Assembly (NCBI GenBank): GCA_002224055.1
Contig: AZLU01000145.1
Span: 1-46,592, forward strand
DNA length: 46,592 nt
Origin: Pezizomycotina sp. ARF18
Taxonomy: Eukaryota > Ascomycota
Direction: 5' to 3'
In this document: piece by piece, positions 1 to 10,661 of the stretch
How positions within the stretch are numbered: the first letter of the stretch is position 1
Layout of the letters: each line of letters begins with the position of its first letter
Notes under the pieces: model-generated
What the model was told of the DNA's origin: nothing
The model's input: only the letters and a program-made list of their open reading frames with translations
Database searches by the model: none
Position numbers and translations under genes: made by a program

Positions 1-1220
1 CTTAAATAGGTTATTTTAAAAATAATATAAAGAACTTACTTTAGTTTTAAATTATTAAAGTTTAAAGTTTATTACTTAATAATAGCTTATTTATTAGTAA
101 AATCGTTAGCTAATAATAATTATCTATTTAATAATTTATAATACTAATTTAATAAATATAAGTTTAGATACTTAAATAAGATCTTAGTTTATATTTTAAA
201 ATAAAATATAGGCTAATACCTATTTTCTAATATATAAGTAGAATAGGACTAGATCTAAGAATAATACCGTTAGTACTATATTAGTCTATATATATATAAT
301 TACTTCTTAAGAGATTTAGGCTTAAGAATACTTCTAAAATTAATACTCCTATAGAAAGAAGATCCTTAAATAAAGAATTAAAATACTATACCGATAGTAT
401 AGTATTAATAAATAGTAGAAAGTTTAATCTATATTCTATTTACTAGGCTAACCGATACCTTCGCTATCTTAACGCTAGGATAATACGTTAGCGAGGTAAA
501 CTAAACTTATAAGAAGATAGTAAAAAAATACTTTAATATTAAAGAGGATTCCTTAATCGTACGCTACGTACTATATCTATAAGATAGAGAATAAATACTA
601 GATCTATATATCTACGTAAACGTCGACTAGGCTAGATATAAGCTTACTTTAGATCTACTACCGGCTATATAGTAACGTTAATAAAATAGCTATCTTATAT
701 TATTTAAAAAAGTAACGTACTATAGCTACTAGTAGTACTAAGATAAAATATATAGTTATAAAAAAGCTTTACGGGAAGCTCTTTAGATACTTTAGATACT
801 AAAGAATATATAATAGCCTTTAAGTTTAAGGCTTCTAATATATTAAATATATATAGATAATTAAAGTACTATTAGTATTATAAAAAATCCTAATACTATA
901 GCAGAACTAAGTATATTAATATATAATATTACTTTATAAGGAACTAGTTTAAGAAGGAACTATTAAGCCTTAATATATAAGATTAAAGAATAATATCGCG
1001 GATATACTTACTAAACTACTTATAAAGATATCTTACGATAGCGCTATAAAAGCTATAGATATAAGAAGATAAAATAAAAATTACTAGTATTATTAATAAG
1101 AGAAGATACTAGCTATTAAATATACTAAAGAAGTATAATAAATCTATAGGTATCGAGGTAATACTTATATAGCTAAAGAATAAGGAACTTTAGCTAGAGA
1201 TATTAAGATCTTAGCTAGAA
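1..1220 (+). mobile_element. RIP-degraded Ty1/copia retrotransposon, 3' part
   Basis: This AT-rich block has no open frame but keeps recognisable Ty1/copia polyprotein remnants on the + strand. Around 615-700 the RNase H segment can be read: a D-x-A-x-G-like stretch with TAG in place of Trp, followed in a neighbouring frame by RSTTGYIVTLIK, the classical RNase H RRSTSGY region. Around 990-1035 comes NNIADILTKLL, the usual copia C-terminal ADIxTKxL motif. Stops replace Gln and Trp codons, as expected from C-to-T and G-to-A changes by RIP. The 5' part of the element lies outside the window. The element is inactive. Confidence 0.8.
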
Positions 1221-1373
1221 TATTAAGAGATTATGACGACAAGGCTCTATAAGCCGTCGAGGCAGATTACATACATTATATCAAGATTGTAGTATCGTCA
1301 GTTCATTATATATAGTATCGTGTTAGTCTAGTTAGTTCTATAGTCAAATCCACAAGTTCGATCCCATCCTACA
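1221..1373 (+). repeat. Possible 3' LTR of the left copia remnant, with tRNA-like boxes
   Basis: The stretch starts TATTAAGAG (plausibly a RIP-altered TGTTAAGAG) and ends CATCCTACA, the same last nine bases as the 3' LTR of the complete copia element at 34010. Its position just after the RNase H tail fits an LTR. Its last 55 bases contain a tRNA A-box-like TTAGTCTAGTTAG and a B-box-like GTTCGATCCC, so a tRNA-derived repeat is an alternative. No second copy is in the window, so the boundaries are inferred. Confidence 0.4.
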
Positions 1374-1597
1374 TTATTAGATATCATACCATACATCTGC
1401 GCCAGCATGATGTAGGTTGTAAACGGCGGTCCTTATACACGGAACGGATGTAGACCAGAGGACTTTATTTACTGCAAGTACAAGAATAAGTATTAGTGAT
1501 AATGCAACAACTCCCTATTAACGGAGAATATCCAGGCCCGTGACAATATTAGAAGGCTTGCAGTCGCCTTTCGCTTTAGTTATTTGAACATGTTAGT

Positions 1598-2020
1598 CTA
1601 GAACACTTTATCATTTGTCTTTATTACACCGATAATTTCCATATTTACAGCGAGAGAGAAGAAAAAAGAGAAAAAAGGATTAAGAGATCTGCTGAATAAC
1701 CATATTCCCCCGGATTCTCTGAGCATCTTTTCAACCTCAGCAGCGCGCAATTTAGCTTGTATTGTCTTCGTGTCTTCCGGGCCGTAGATCCTCTCCGAAA
1801 TCTTTACGATGTAGTGAGAAAGGGGCTTCGCATAAAATACTAAACCTCGCATCGAAAAAATATCCGCTAAACTTGAAGTTTCTGAAAATAAAAAATACTG
1901 TTCTCTCCATAAAGATTTTTCGCTAGGATTAGGGTCCCCTCCAGATAGGTAATTGCTTTTACGAGTTCTTACGACGTAAGTAGAACCACCCAGGTAATTT
2001 AGGATGTAAGAAACCCCCAC
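1598..2020 (-). CDS. Possible 3' exon of the Clr5 gene, or a separate small ORF
   Basis: This 140-codon open frame lies immediately downstream, on the same strand, of the broken Clr5-domain gene. Near residues 77-100 it reads YGPEDTKTIQAKLRAAEVE, which resembles the G-P-E-x-x-x-T pattern of TPR repeats often found at the C-terminus of Clr5 and kinesin-light-chain-like fungal proteins. I therefore suspect it is the last exon or shifted continuation of the upstream gene. The join between 2020 and 2154 could not be resolved. No catalytic motif, signal peptide or convincing membrane segment is visible. Confidence 0.35.
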   Translation of the reverse strand: MGVSYILNYLGGSTYVVRTRKSNYLSGGDPNPSEKSLWREQYFLFSETSSLADIFSMRGLVFYAKPLSHYIVKISERIYGPEDTKTIQAKLRAAEVEKMLRESGGIWLFSRSLNPFFSFFFSLAVNMEIIGVIKTNDKVF

Positions 2021-2153
2021 ATACTGTGGAGGAAGTACGTTATATAATTCGTGAGATCCTGGAGTAGAAGGGATTCGAGCTCGGCGCTTTTATTCCCCTT
2101 GCAAAACCTTGTAATATGAATGAGATGGTCTATCCAAATAATATATTCATGTG

Positions 2154-4333
2154 TTAGAGGAAGTCGGGAACTCTCGGCGAGGCCCTTAATTCCTGTACGG
2201 CGATTGCGGCCTCATCGTGGAGGTTGCAACCTATTAAAATAATAATAAAGTTTAAATAAGTTTCGAAGGTTAATAGCGAACGACGGAAGAATTGCTTCCT
2301 TCGGTTGAAAAGCGCCGCGGCGAATTTAGAGCCCCGAGCATCCCTTTGATTGTGCCAAACATCAATAGCCCATTGAAATGCTTTATACGCGACCGAATCT
2401 CGCCTTTTGCAGCAACCCGATACGAGACACTCCAGCAAATCGTGAGAGTTGTCATGACAACCCACAGCCACTCCCAGGTTTCCAAACTTCTCATACTGGA
2501 AAAGGTAACGGTAGCATTCTGCCAACCTTAAGCTTGCGACTCGGAGCCTGAATGCCCAATTAGAATGCCGGTAGGCAGTAAAGCTGATGTGGTACGCCGT
2601 TAGGAACTGTTCAAAAACTTCGATGATGCTTTATAGCACCGGGCAAAGTATAAAATCACGGCGGCATTATACACGGTTGCCAAAAGATATTTGTCGCCCT
2701 GCCTAAATTTCTTGTCGAGCGTATTCAAGCAGCCCGATTCTTGTAGAATCCGAACGGCTTCGGCTGTATCGTCGTCAACATACTTGCTCTCTGCAGCCTT
2801 GTAGTTGGTATAGCGCTATGGAGTTCCGGATCGGCGAGATAGTCCTGTTCAAATCGGGCCTCCTCAAGCGGGTTGCAAAAAGTGACAAGGCAGCGCGAAT
2901 TGACATCTACATCCGAATCCGAATCCGAATTCAAGCTCCAGCCCATGCCATCTTCAGGTCCTCTCGGACGCCTCATGGTGTGGCTGGAGGAGACGTTCTC
3001 CATTACTTCAACGGCTCCCCGATGGTTAGCAAGGCCGTCGATAGGTTCTGCTCGCTTTCAGAGGCGCTATGTGATAGGTCACCGTGATACATATTGCCAT
3101 CTGAAGCCTGAAGCAGATCCGCTCCCACCCGCGTATTTCCCGCAAAGCGACTGGCGATGATAAAGTCAGCGATATGAAATGGTGGCTCAGGAATGATATT
3201 CTGACTTGACTTACTCTCTGACCTCAGTCTCTACCTCTACGAATATCTCCAGTAGTCGAGTGTTAACATCTGGTTGGGTTTCCGAGCGGGCTGTAGCCTG
3301 GGCGGCAAGTGAGATTTCAAGCTCCCAAGAGGATACAATTGGGCTCGCGGGGCCCTCGTCGTGAGCTGGGTACTGAAAGTCTAATGTGATACCGCTTTCG
3401 TTTAACACTCTTGAGGCTAACTCGTCGAGCATGAGAGTCGTCCAATCTAATGGCTCCGAGCAAGGGCTTGCGACACGCCCTAGGCTAGGTGACCGTGGCC
3501 GAACTACAACTTCCAGATTATTTATGTCTTGCATAGGAGTATCCAGTATCGCGTGTCGTCGAATGGTCCGAATGTGATTTCAGGTCCCCAGTCCATCATA
3601 AGCGTTGAATCCATAAGCAAGGGAGTTTGGGCTTGCGGAGGTGTCATAGCTCGAGGCGGTAGAGACCTATCTATCATAAACGTCGAATCCTCGTGTAAAG
3701 TGGTTGGAACTCCAGGTGGCGTTATGGCTTGAGTGGATGGAGACCGAGGCGTCGTAACCCCGATGTTATTTGGACTTAAGACAATATCGAGCGGAATCAC
3801 TACAAACATAAAGGATGTTAGCACTTTAATATCTACATCGCGATCTATCAGTGCGTCTAAATATGCAATTGCTAACGAACCGCCATCCATATCACGTCTA
3901 TTCCAGATACCCTCGACTTTTCTCTTATCAATAACTTCCCCGAAGTTTCGAAACACTGGAATGTTTGCGCCGCGCTTTTGGATTTGTTGAATTATATATC
4001 GCCTCTGCTTCTTGTTCAGGTGCCGCTTGGCCCCCACTGCTTAAGACGGTCTTTGTACTGCGATATGCTATGTACTCACCAACAAAGTTAAGTTATGATG
4101 AGTCGGTAGGGTAATACGGATTGAAGAATCACTTACCTGGCTTCGAAACCCGTCTCTCGCATGATAGCGGCTCGGATATCTGCTACTGTGACATTTTGTT
4201 TCCATAACTCTAGGATCCTGTGTTTGATATTTCCCCAGTCCTTCTCCGTCGTGTACCGCCTCCTAGAAGGGGGAGCATCGCTGGTGGATTGTACCCAGGC
4301 GATCTGTTTCGGCGGCATGTTCTGCTTTGACAC
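2154..4333 (-). pseudogene. Clr5-domain protein gene, frame broken at several points
   Basis: Exon 1 (4333-4137) encodes a start and the first half of a Clr5 domain (RYTTEKDWGNIKHRILELW, then a GFEAS end). A 69-nt intron (4136-4068; GTAAGT donor) leads to QYKDRLKQWG, and after a one-base shift in a G5 run the domain finishes as AKRHLNKKQRRYI. Clr5 domains occur at the N-terminus of many fungal proteins and are presumed DNA- or protein-binding. The rest (acidic Ser/Pro-rich middle, then a helical TPR-like region from about 2760) changes frame near 3535, 3215, 3005 and 2610. Each piece reads as coherent protein with no substitution stops. At least two shifts look like loss of one base from a short run, so this may be an intact gene with sequence errors rather than a true pseudogene. 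It is divergent from the gene at 5418. Confidence 0.7.
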
Positions 4334-5417
4334 TTAAAGCCAAGTACGCAATTGTGAGTAGTGTGTTCAAACGATAGGAATAAGATTTGTTGTATAGAGA
4401 GGATGTCCCTGGAGCGATGGATTACACCGGCTTATCTGGCAGGTTTATATAACCTTGCGTAACCATCCAAGGCATATACCGATATTGCGCCAAATGTAAA
4501 GGTGACAAGGCTGTGAACCTCATATTCTGGATTGATCACACATCGTCTCGTCTGGCTTTCGGATAAATCGACGAATCACCAGAAAGCAGAATTTCCTACT
4601 TTAGGTTTAGCCTCTCAGCGACAGCTGGTTCGGCCAATAAGCACAAAGCAGAATTTACCCGTATCGGAGGTTCGTTTCCCAACCTGCAGGATGTAGATTT
4701 TTTATACGAAGAATAACTTTTCGGCGAATGTTGAACTCGAAGCAAACGGGCCAGTCAGACCGGTGCTTCATGTGCATCTCTATTCCCTCTGGTCCAGCGG
4801 GTGTAAAGTATACATAGCACTTTTATCTAATAATAACTGAATATTCGATGCCGATGCAATAGTATAAGCGACCAAATACCCTAAAAAACTAGTACCTACG
4901 TATAGTAGAGCCTCCTCTCCTTCGATGGCGCGAGCTTGGAAGGAATTCTTCAAGCGCAGAATACAGGCACGACAGGATAAACTTATGTAACTCTTGAGGA
5001 AACCACTTCATGCCTTTCTGTCGATCTTATCGGTTGAGAGAGTGGTGAACGGGAATATCCGACCAATAGAAGGCAATAACAGCCGGAGGATTGGCGGCCT
5101 TCTCACGCCCCATGGGGAACTAGCAGAGAAAAAACGTGAGCTCAAACCCCGCTAAACTTGCAGGGAAAAAAACTGGTAGCCTTCGCTGTGTCGTAATTGG
5201 CGGAGCCTGGGCCTAAGGGCGATTGCCTACCTAGACCAACGGGAAAAAAATCAGGTTTACCCAACAGTCTGTTTGAAAGAATTTATCGTGTATTTTCTTG
5301 GTGGATTGTTTTGTTTGAATAAATAGCGTATGGAACCCTGGGAAACAGCGTAAATATGTCTGTCATCTTCACCCAACTGTCACTGAAATATCTTCAGCAA
5401 TTACGAATTTTAGCATC
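4334..5417. other. Intergenic region between divergent genes
   Basis: This 1.08-kb stretch separates two genes read outwards, so it should hold both promoters. I see no long ORF, tRNA or repeat. Base composition is unlike the RIP blocks on either side, so it is ordinary unique DNA. Confidence 0.5.
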
Positions 5418-7019
5418 TTGAGACTTATCCATTTCCGGCCATGGGAAGACGAACTCTGTTATAGCAATAGCCTCCTTGGATACAAACTGTCGCGATTAAC
5501 GCACATCCCTCACCATGCCCGCGCTTATAATTATACCTTCTCCTCTCCCGAACCCGATGGTGACATCTCGCAGATCCTCAGGCGCTCCAGCGGCCCGGCG
5601 TCTAATCGCGGACGCTCTGCCGCGACGCTAGACCAGAACATCCTCGAAGCGTGGAGCCAGGGTTTACTGTTCGGATCCATAGTCATGCTGATCATGTTCA
5701 CGGTATCGAACATGCGGCGGCACATATTACTGCACAAGTTAATTCTGTTGGAGTTGGTCCTGATATTGGGACACGGTACTTTCATTTTCTGCCACGACCC
5801 GACGTACGGATGGTATCTATCTGCCACTGCGGTGCTGTTGTACCAGACGTGGTCGCTGCATAGCGTGTAAGAAACCCATTCTTCTCCGTGTTCTCTGTCG
5901 CTTTCAGCAAAACTAACGAACATATAGGATTCAGTGGCTCAAAAATCGACCCTTTCTACCGCGCTGGGGCTCCGCCGTTTACATCGCCACTATCGCCCTC
6001 GCGTACCCTTATTGGATGCCGAAACCGTCCTGAACTCTACTGGTTCAACTCCCTCGGTAACGACGCGTTCAAGTACACCCGCCCGTACGAAACATTCTTC
6101 CGGGACCCGTGGTGGATATTCACGACGTGTAATCTGATATACGTCATCAAACGGCAATACTCTCTAGACATCACGACCCTTATAAAAGCAAGCCCCGTTT
6201 TGGCGTGCTACTATTTTGTATGCTCGTTGCGTTCTGCTTTGCGATCACAGATTTAACTGTCAGTCTCAAGGAAATTGGTGGGTGGATGGATAAACCCATA
6301 CTGGAAATTGAGCACGGTGTTTAAATGTGCGTCCGACACGCTGTTTCTGGACGACTTTAAGAGGTGCTTGATGGGTTGGCTGCTGTGGCGGTGAGAGGAC
6401 TGTCGGCGCTGAAGCGGCGGATTTACACCGCGAGGGCGATTACGTGTCGGGGTATCCCGAGGAGTCCGCGGGACGGTGGATTTAGCCTTATGCCTGGAGC
6501 GCCGCCGATGAGCACTGTCGTCACCACGAGAGCGACGATACTGTGCTCGGCAGCGGCGCCGGTGGGATGAAGAAAGGGAGGAGGGGTAGTGGAAGGAGAA
6601 GAAGAAGGTTGGGGTTGTTGGCGGTCTGTTTAGGTCGAAGAAGCATGCGGAGGGGACACAGGCGGTGGGGGATTGGGGAGGCTGGACGAGAGGATTCTCA
6701 GGAGGGATACACACTTGGGGAAGGGGAGAAGCACCGATGCAGGAGGCTGGTGGTCTGATGGAGTAAGTTGAGGAGAATACCGACGAGGAGGTCTAGCAAG
6801 GTATCGGGTATAGGAAGTGATCGGACGGTGGATTGGTTCGACATCTTCCGAGAGGAGAATGTGGTTTTGGAAGGTGATGAGCGTGAGGCGGAAGAGAAGA
6901 AAAAGGAATCGCAAAGCTCCGCTGACGTCGAGAAAGCGATTAAGAAGGCTGAGAAGAGCGAGGAAGGGTCAGATAGCGAAGAGGTCGAGTTTGTAGACGC
7001 CGGAGGGTTGGCTAACTAA
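5418..7019 (+). CDS. Polytopic fungal membrane protein of unknown function
   Basis: Exon 1 ends at 5866, then a 61-nt intron (5867-5927; GTAAGA donor, CTAAC branch) and exon 2. Hydrophobic segments appear at GLLFGSIVMLIMFTV, KLILLELVLILGHG, YLSATAVLLY, AVYIATIALAYPYW and, after a shift, FGVLLFCMLVAFCFAITD. Between them is a conserved-looking loop, FNSLGNDAFKYTRPYETFF then DPWWIFTTCNLIYVIKRQY. The tail is basic, then acidic, with EEGSDSEEVEFVDAGGLAN before TAA. Frame shifts near 6030, 6040, 6195 and 6285 look like single-base losses in short C or similar runs. ATG 5515 (MPALIIIPSPLP) is an alternative start reached by one shift. The layout suggests a seven-helix-type integral membrane protein, but I do not recognise a named family. 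The final 68 nt lie in a duplicated cassette. Confidence 0.65.
5867..5927 (+). other. Spliceosomal intron, 61 nt
   Basis: GTAAGA donor, AACTAACG branch region about 15 nt before the end, and ATATAG acceptor. Removal joins a phase-2 codon and gives V-I-Q-W-L-K across the junction in the frame of both exons. Confidence 0.75.
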
Positions 7020-7406
7020 ATGGAGTAAGCGCTACCGTATTATTTATCTAATCTTCTCGTTATGTCGTCTTTTGTATACCTTCGAGTATATTTATTTTAC
7101 GAGATTATAATTCTGCTTTTATACTTAAGTAGTATATATCTAGTTTCTTTACGGTTTTAGCGAGTATCTGTTTATCGTTTTTCTTATACTCTAAGTTCGG
7201 GGTGTAAAGAGCGATATACTTTATTAGAACGTAATAATACTAGAGGTATTATTCTTAAGTTTTAGTAACTATAGTCTCCCTCTTAAGTAAAAGTATATCT
7301 ACTCCTTCGGTATATACTAAAAGAACGAAGATAGGTATAGCAATATATATTACTTTAAACGTACGTTATTAAGTGGCCGGAGTTCTTCTAAATAGAGTAC
7401 TAATAC
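6952..7406 (+). repeat. Tandem duplication, unit 1
   Basis: The unit begins inside the 3' end of the membrane-protein CDS (GAAGAGCGAGGAAGGG), passes its stop codon and runs through AT-rich DNA to AAATAGAGTACTAATAC. A second copy follows after 11 bases. The coding part keeps its GC content, whereas the downstream part shows many TA dinucleotides. Confidence 0.9.
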
Positions 7407-7417
7407 TCTTTCTGTAC

Positions 7418-7873
7418 AGAAGAGCGAGGAAGGGCCAGATAGCGAAGAGGTTGAGTTTATAGACGCTAGAGGGTTAGCTAACTAAATAGAGTAAGCGCTA
7501 CCGTATTATTTATCTAATCTTCTGTTATATCGTCTTTTATATACCTTTAAGTATATTTATTTTACGAGATTATAATTTCTACTTCTATACTTAAGTAGTA
7601 TATATCTAGTTTTTTACGGTTTTAGCGAGTATCTATTTATCGTTTTTTTTATACTCTAAGTTCGGGGTATAAAAGAGCGATATACTTTTATTAGAACGTA
7701 ATAATACTAGAGGTATTACTCTTAAGTTCTAGTAACTGTAGTCTCCCTCTTAAGTAGAAGTATATCTACTCCTTCGGTGTATACTAGAAAGAACGAAGAT
7801 AGGTATAGTATATATATTACTTTAAACGTACGCCATTAAGTGGCCGGAGTTCTTCTAAATAGAGTACTAATAC
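7418..7873 (+). repeat. Tandem duplication, unit 2, more heavily mutated
   Basis: This is a near-complete copy of unit 1, including the last codons of the membrane-protein gene. Differences are mainly G-to-A and C-to-T. Examples are GTAGACGCCGG changed to ATAGACGCTAG, GGTTGGCTAAC changed to GGTTAGCTAAC, and AAATGG changed to AAATAG. It lacks any start or upstream exon, so the coding tail here is non-functional. Confidence 0.88.
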
Positions 7874-8290
7874 GACGTGGACGATCTATCACTATCACTT
7901 TATCATTTCTCCGATATGTGGTCTTATACCTCGGAGTTTGCGCTGCTTGGGACCTATCGATATGGGATGTGTTCATATCCTGGAGTGCTTATGACAGAGA
8001 TGTCTGCTTCACGAAGCATATAAGGACTTGGTAACTAGCTAGGTTGTATATAGGGTTTCAACGTTTCCATATCAGTGCCCCACTAATCTTACTATCTATG
8101 AGCCTGATTCGATGGACTAATCCGCACTTAGACCACCAGCTGTAGAAGATGATGATGAAAGTGGTATATACACGTGTGTTTTAACGAACCTTAGAAAATT
8201 ATGGGCTTTTGCATAAGGTATCCCAACAAGGAATATAGATAAGAAAATGAAAATAAAAAATTTTTTTATGGAACAGACGATACCCTGCCC
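7874..8290. other. Intergenic, no feature recognised
   Basis: This is the stretch between the second duplicated unit and the convergent ankyrin gene. It ends in an A/T-rich run around 8240-8270 that could serve polyadenylation of the minus-strand neighbour. No coding signal is convincing. Confidence 0.4.
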
Positions 8291-10447
8291 TCACCGGAGA
8301 CTAAAACCTTTCTTTCTCTTCGGTTCAATTGCGAGCCTACGAGGCAATTCTTTCTTATCAAGTCTAGTAAAAATTTCACCCTTATTGGACGCCTGCGACC
8401 CGCTTTCCTTCACGGCTGACTGATCAATCACAGCCTGCTCAATCACAGCCGCTATTTCGAGAAAACCATTCGAGACGGCTGTATTCACGGGCGTATACTC
8501 TGCTCCATTCACGAGCTGCGTGTTGGCATTGTGCGCCAACAGCAACTTCACCATATCCATGCAGCGATAGGAGGCCGCGCAGTGGAGCGCAGTATTACCC
8601 AAGTCGTCTCTGGCATCTACATTCGCGCCACGTTCAAGGAGCACTCTTGCGGCGGCACAGTTGCCCACGGAGCTATAGGCGGCTTTAATAAGGGAGTACT
8701 CCTGGCCTCGTCAAGCGCCTCGATATTTGCGCCATTATCCAGAAGCGCGGTGATGAGCTCAGGGTGGTTGCGCCTAGCAGCGATGTGCAGCGCATATTCA
8801 GCCTTTCGATCGGCGGTTTTGATGTTGATCATATCGGGATCTATAGGACAATATAGGTTGAATGAGTATATTTAACATATATCTTGTTCTCTTGACTTTT
8901 CTAGGTATCTTTCGCTAACCTTGCATTACTAGCTCTATGAAATGGCGATTATCCGGCTCCAAGGGTTTCCGAAGTGCCTCGTCGAGCGCTCCAAGTCGAT
9001 CGTCAGAGTTCCTGGTGAAATGTATGGAGGCCCTGTCAATTGGCGGCCTTCGGCTATATTCCAAATTCCACCGTTCCATGAGGTTAGTCGGCTTCTCTGG
9101 GGGCACGAAGACATCAAAACTTGGGCTTGGCTCCATAAGAACCACTGCTAATGTATCACCTTTCCTTGGCTTTTGATCGGGAGCCGGTGTATTTCTTTGG
9201 GGTTTTTTGGGCACGTAATCTCGCCCTAAGCCGGCTGCGGTAGAAACTCGCGTCAACCTTCTTCCCCATCGCGTCCATGATCTCGGACATTAAATACATC
9301 GCGTGATGCGTCTCCTCGACCAGGCTGGGGTCGCTCTTCTTCCGCGAATGCTTGATGGCCGTCGCGCAGGATAGCTTCGCCGCCGCTAGATCACCGAGGC
9401 CGAAGGCCGCTTCGGCGCCAGTCTGTGACACCGCGGCGACATTTTCGCGACAGATATCAAGACGATTGCTTCCTCAGCTTCCTTGTATAATCCCTGAGCG
9501 AGAATATCTCCGCGAGCGTCTCATGCCACTCCGCCGTTTCGTCTTTCTGGTTAGGAGACAGTGAGTCTATGATCTGAAGCACCGTATCCTTTGCGGTCTC
9601 CAATCCTCGTTATCCATGTACTTTTTAGCCTCCGATTTTCGAAACTCCCCGAGCTGCATCTCGAGGAATCGATGGAAGCGACAGATTCGCTATCCGATAC
9701 ATCGTGGGGGAATCGGCGGTGGCGGTCTCTCGGTATGAAGTGAAACTACTCGTAAGGCCGGATTCTCCCGAGTTGCCGCTTGCTACCGGTTTCCTCGACA
9801 TGTAATTTCGTTTACCTTTCTGGACGGTGGGTGCCGGTGATGTCTGTGAGGATGGCGCTGTCGTTTCCTGCTGGTTCCCGTCGGATTGCCGTCGGGAACG
9901 CCTACGTTCGCGGGCATGTTCCGCTCCATGTCCTTAGCGTCGGCCGTTTCGTAAGTGAATAATTGCGATTCCGCAGCCTGTAGTCCTACCGTCTCGGTGC
10001 TCTTAGAAACGGGCACGGATTCGGTCGAGGAAGGCACACGCGACGGAAGCTCAAGCCTCCAACTGAGTCTCGGTGATATTAGAAACGGGTACGGATTCGG
10101 TCGAGAAAGGAACGCGCTTCGGAAGCTTATCCTCCAATCCGAAGTCGCCGTGTTGGAACGGTCGCCTATTAATCGGGGATGTAACGCCCCGTGTTCCGCC
10201 CCGGGGAGTCATCGCCGCCTTGCTGTTTCGTAGTGTCCATCTCTCGCTGGACTCTTTATCGGAGTCAAAAAACCTTTTAGTATCGTCCTCCACTGCTTTC
10301 GCTAGGAAGGGTCCACGACCCTCCTTCTACCGCTCTTTTCCCACTGAACCACGGTGGCTCAGGAGCGTCGGTCGGACACGCGTGCGGAATGTCTACGTTC
10401 GAACCGTTGGTGCTCCCGTCTGCGGCAGATCGCAACACCCTATTCAT
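8291..10447 (-). CDS. Ankyrin-repeat protein with TPR-like middle region
   Basis: The C-terminal part (about 8830-8400) holds at least three ankyrin repeats. The clearest are AEYALHIAARRNHPELITAL, then NTALHCAASYRCMDMVKLLL and YTPVNTAVSNGFLEIAAVI. It ends in a basic tail, KRKKGFSLR. Upstream (9431-9156, and shifted to about 9540) is a helical segment, AEAAFGLGDLAAAKLSCATA ... ETHHAMYLMSEIMDAMGKK, that resembles TPR helices. The N-terminal region (about 10450-9780) is low complexity and contains two copies of an RVPxSTESVPVS segment. Start taken at ATG 10447 (MNRVLRSAADG). Frame changes near 10290, 10045, 9780, 9440, 9240 and 8680 break the open frame. Such proteins are usually scaffolds or heterokaryon-incompatibility-type proteins; the specific role is unknown. 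Confidence 0.6.
9984..10122 (-). repeat. Internal direct repeat, about 78-bp period
   Basis: TTAGAAACGGGCACGGATTC (10002) and TTAGAAACGGGTACGGATTC (10079) head two copies of a similar segment inside the ankyrin gene. They encode the paired RVPxSTESVPVS peptides on the minus strand. Confidence 0.75.
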
Positions 10448-10661
10448 AGGATCGCTTTCGTGTTCTCATATGGTATCTTTCTGACCTGTCTCCGCTTTCG
10501 TGCTATGAATGTTAAACGCAAACACCCTGACGCTAGGAAACAAGATGCGTGAGGGCTTCTGAGAACGAGGCTGAATCTAGCTCGCAAGACTTGCCATATA
10601 CAGTGTCCTTCAGTATCGACAATTCCTTCCTTAGTGTTTAGCTAGTATGATAATCATCTCA

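Noticed and set aside
3521-3990. Two + strand ORFs within the Clr5 gene
   Set aside because: They are the reverse frame of the Ser/Pro-rich middle of the minus-strand gene, which has better coding evidence.
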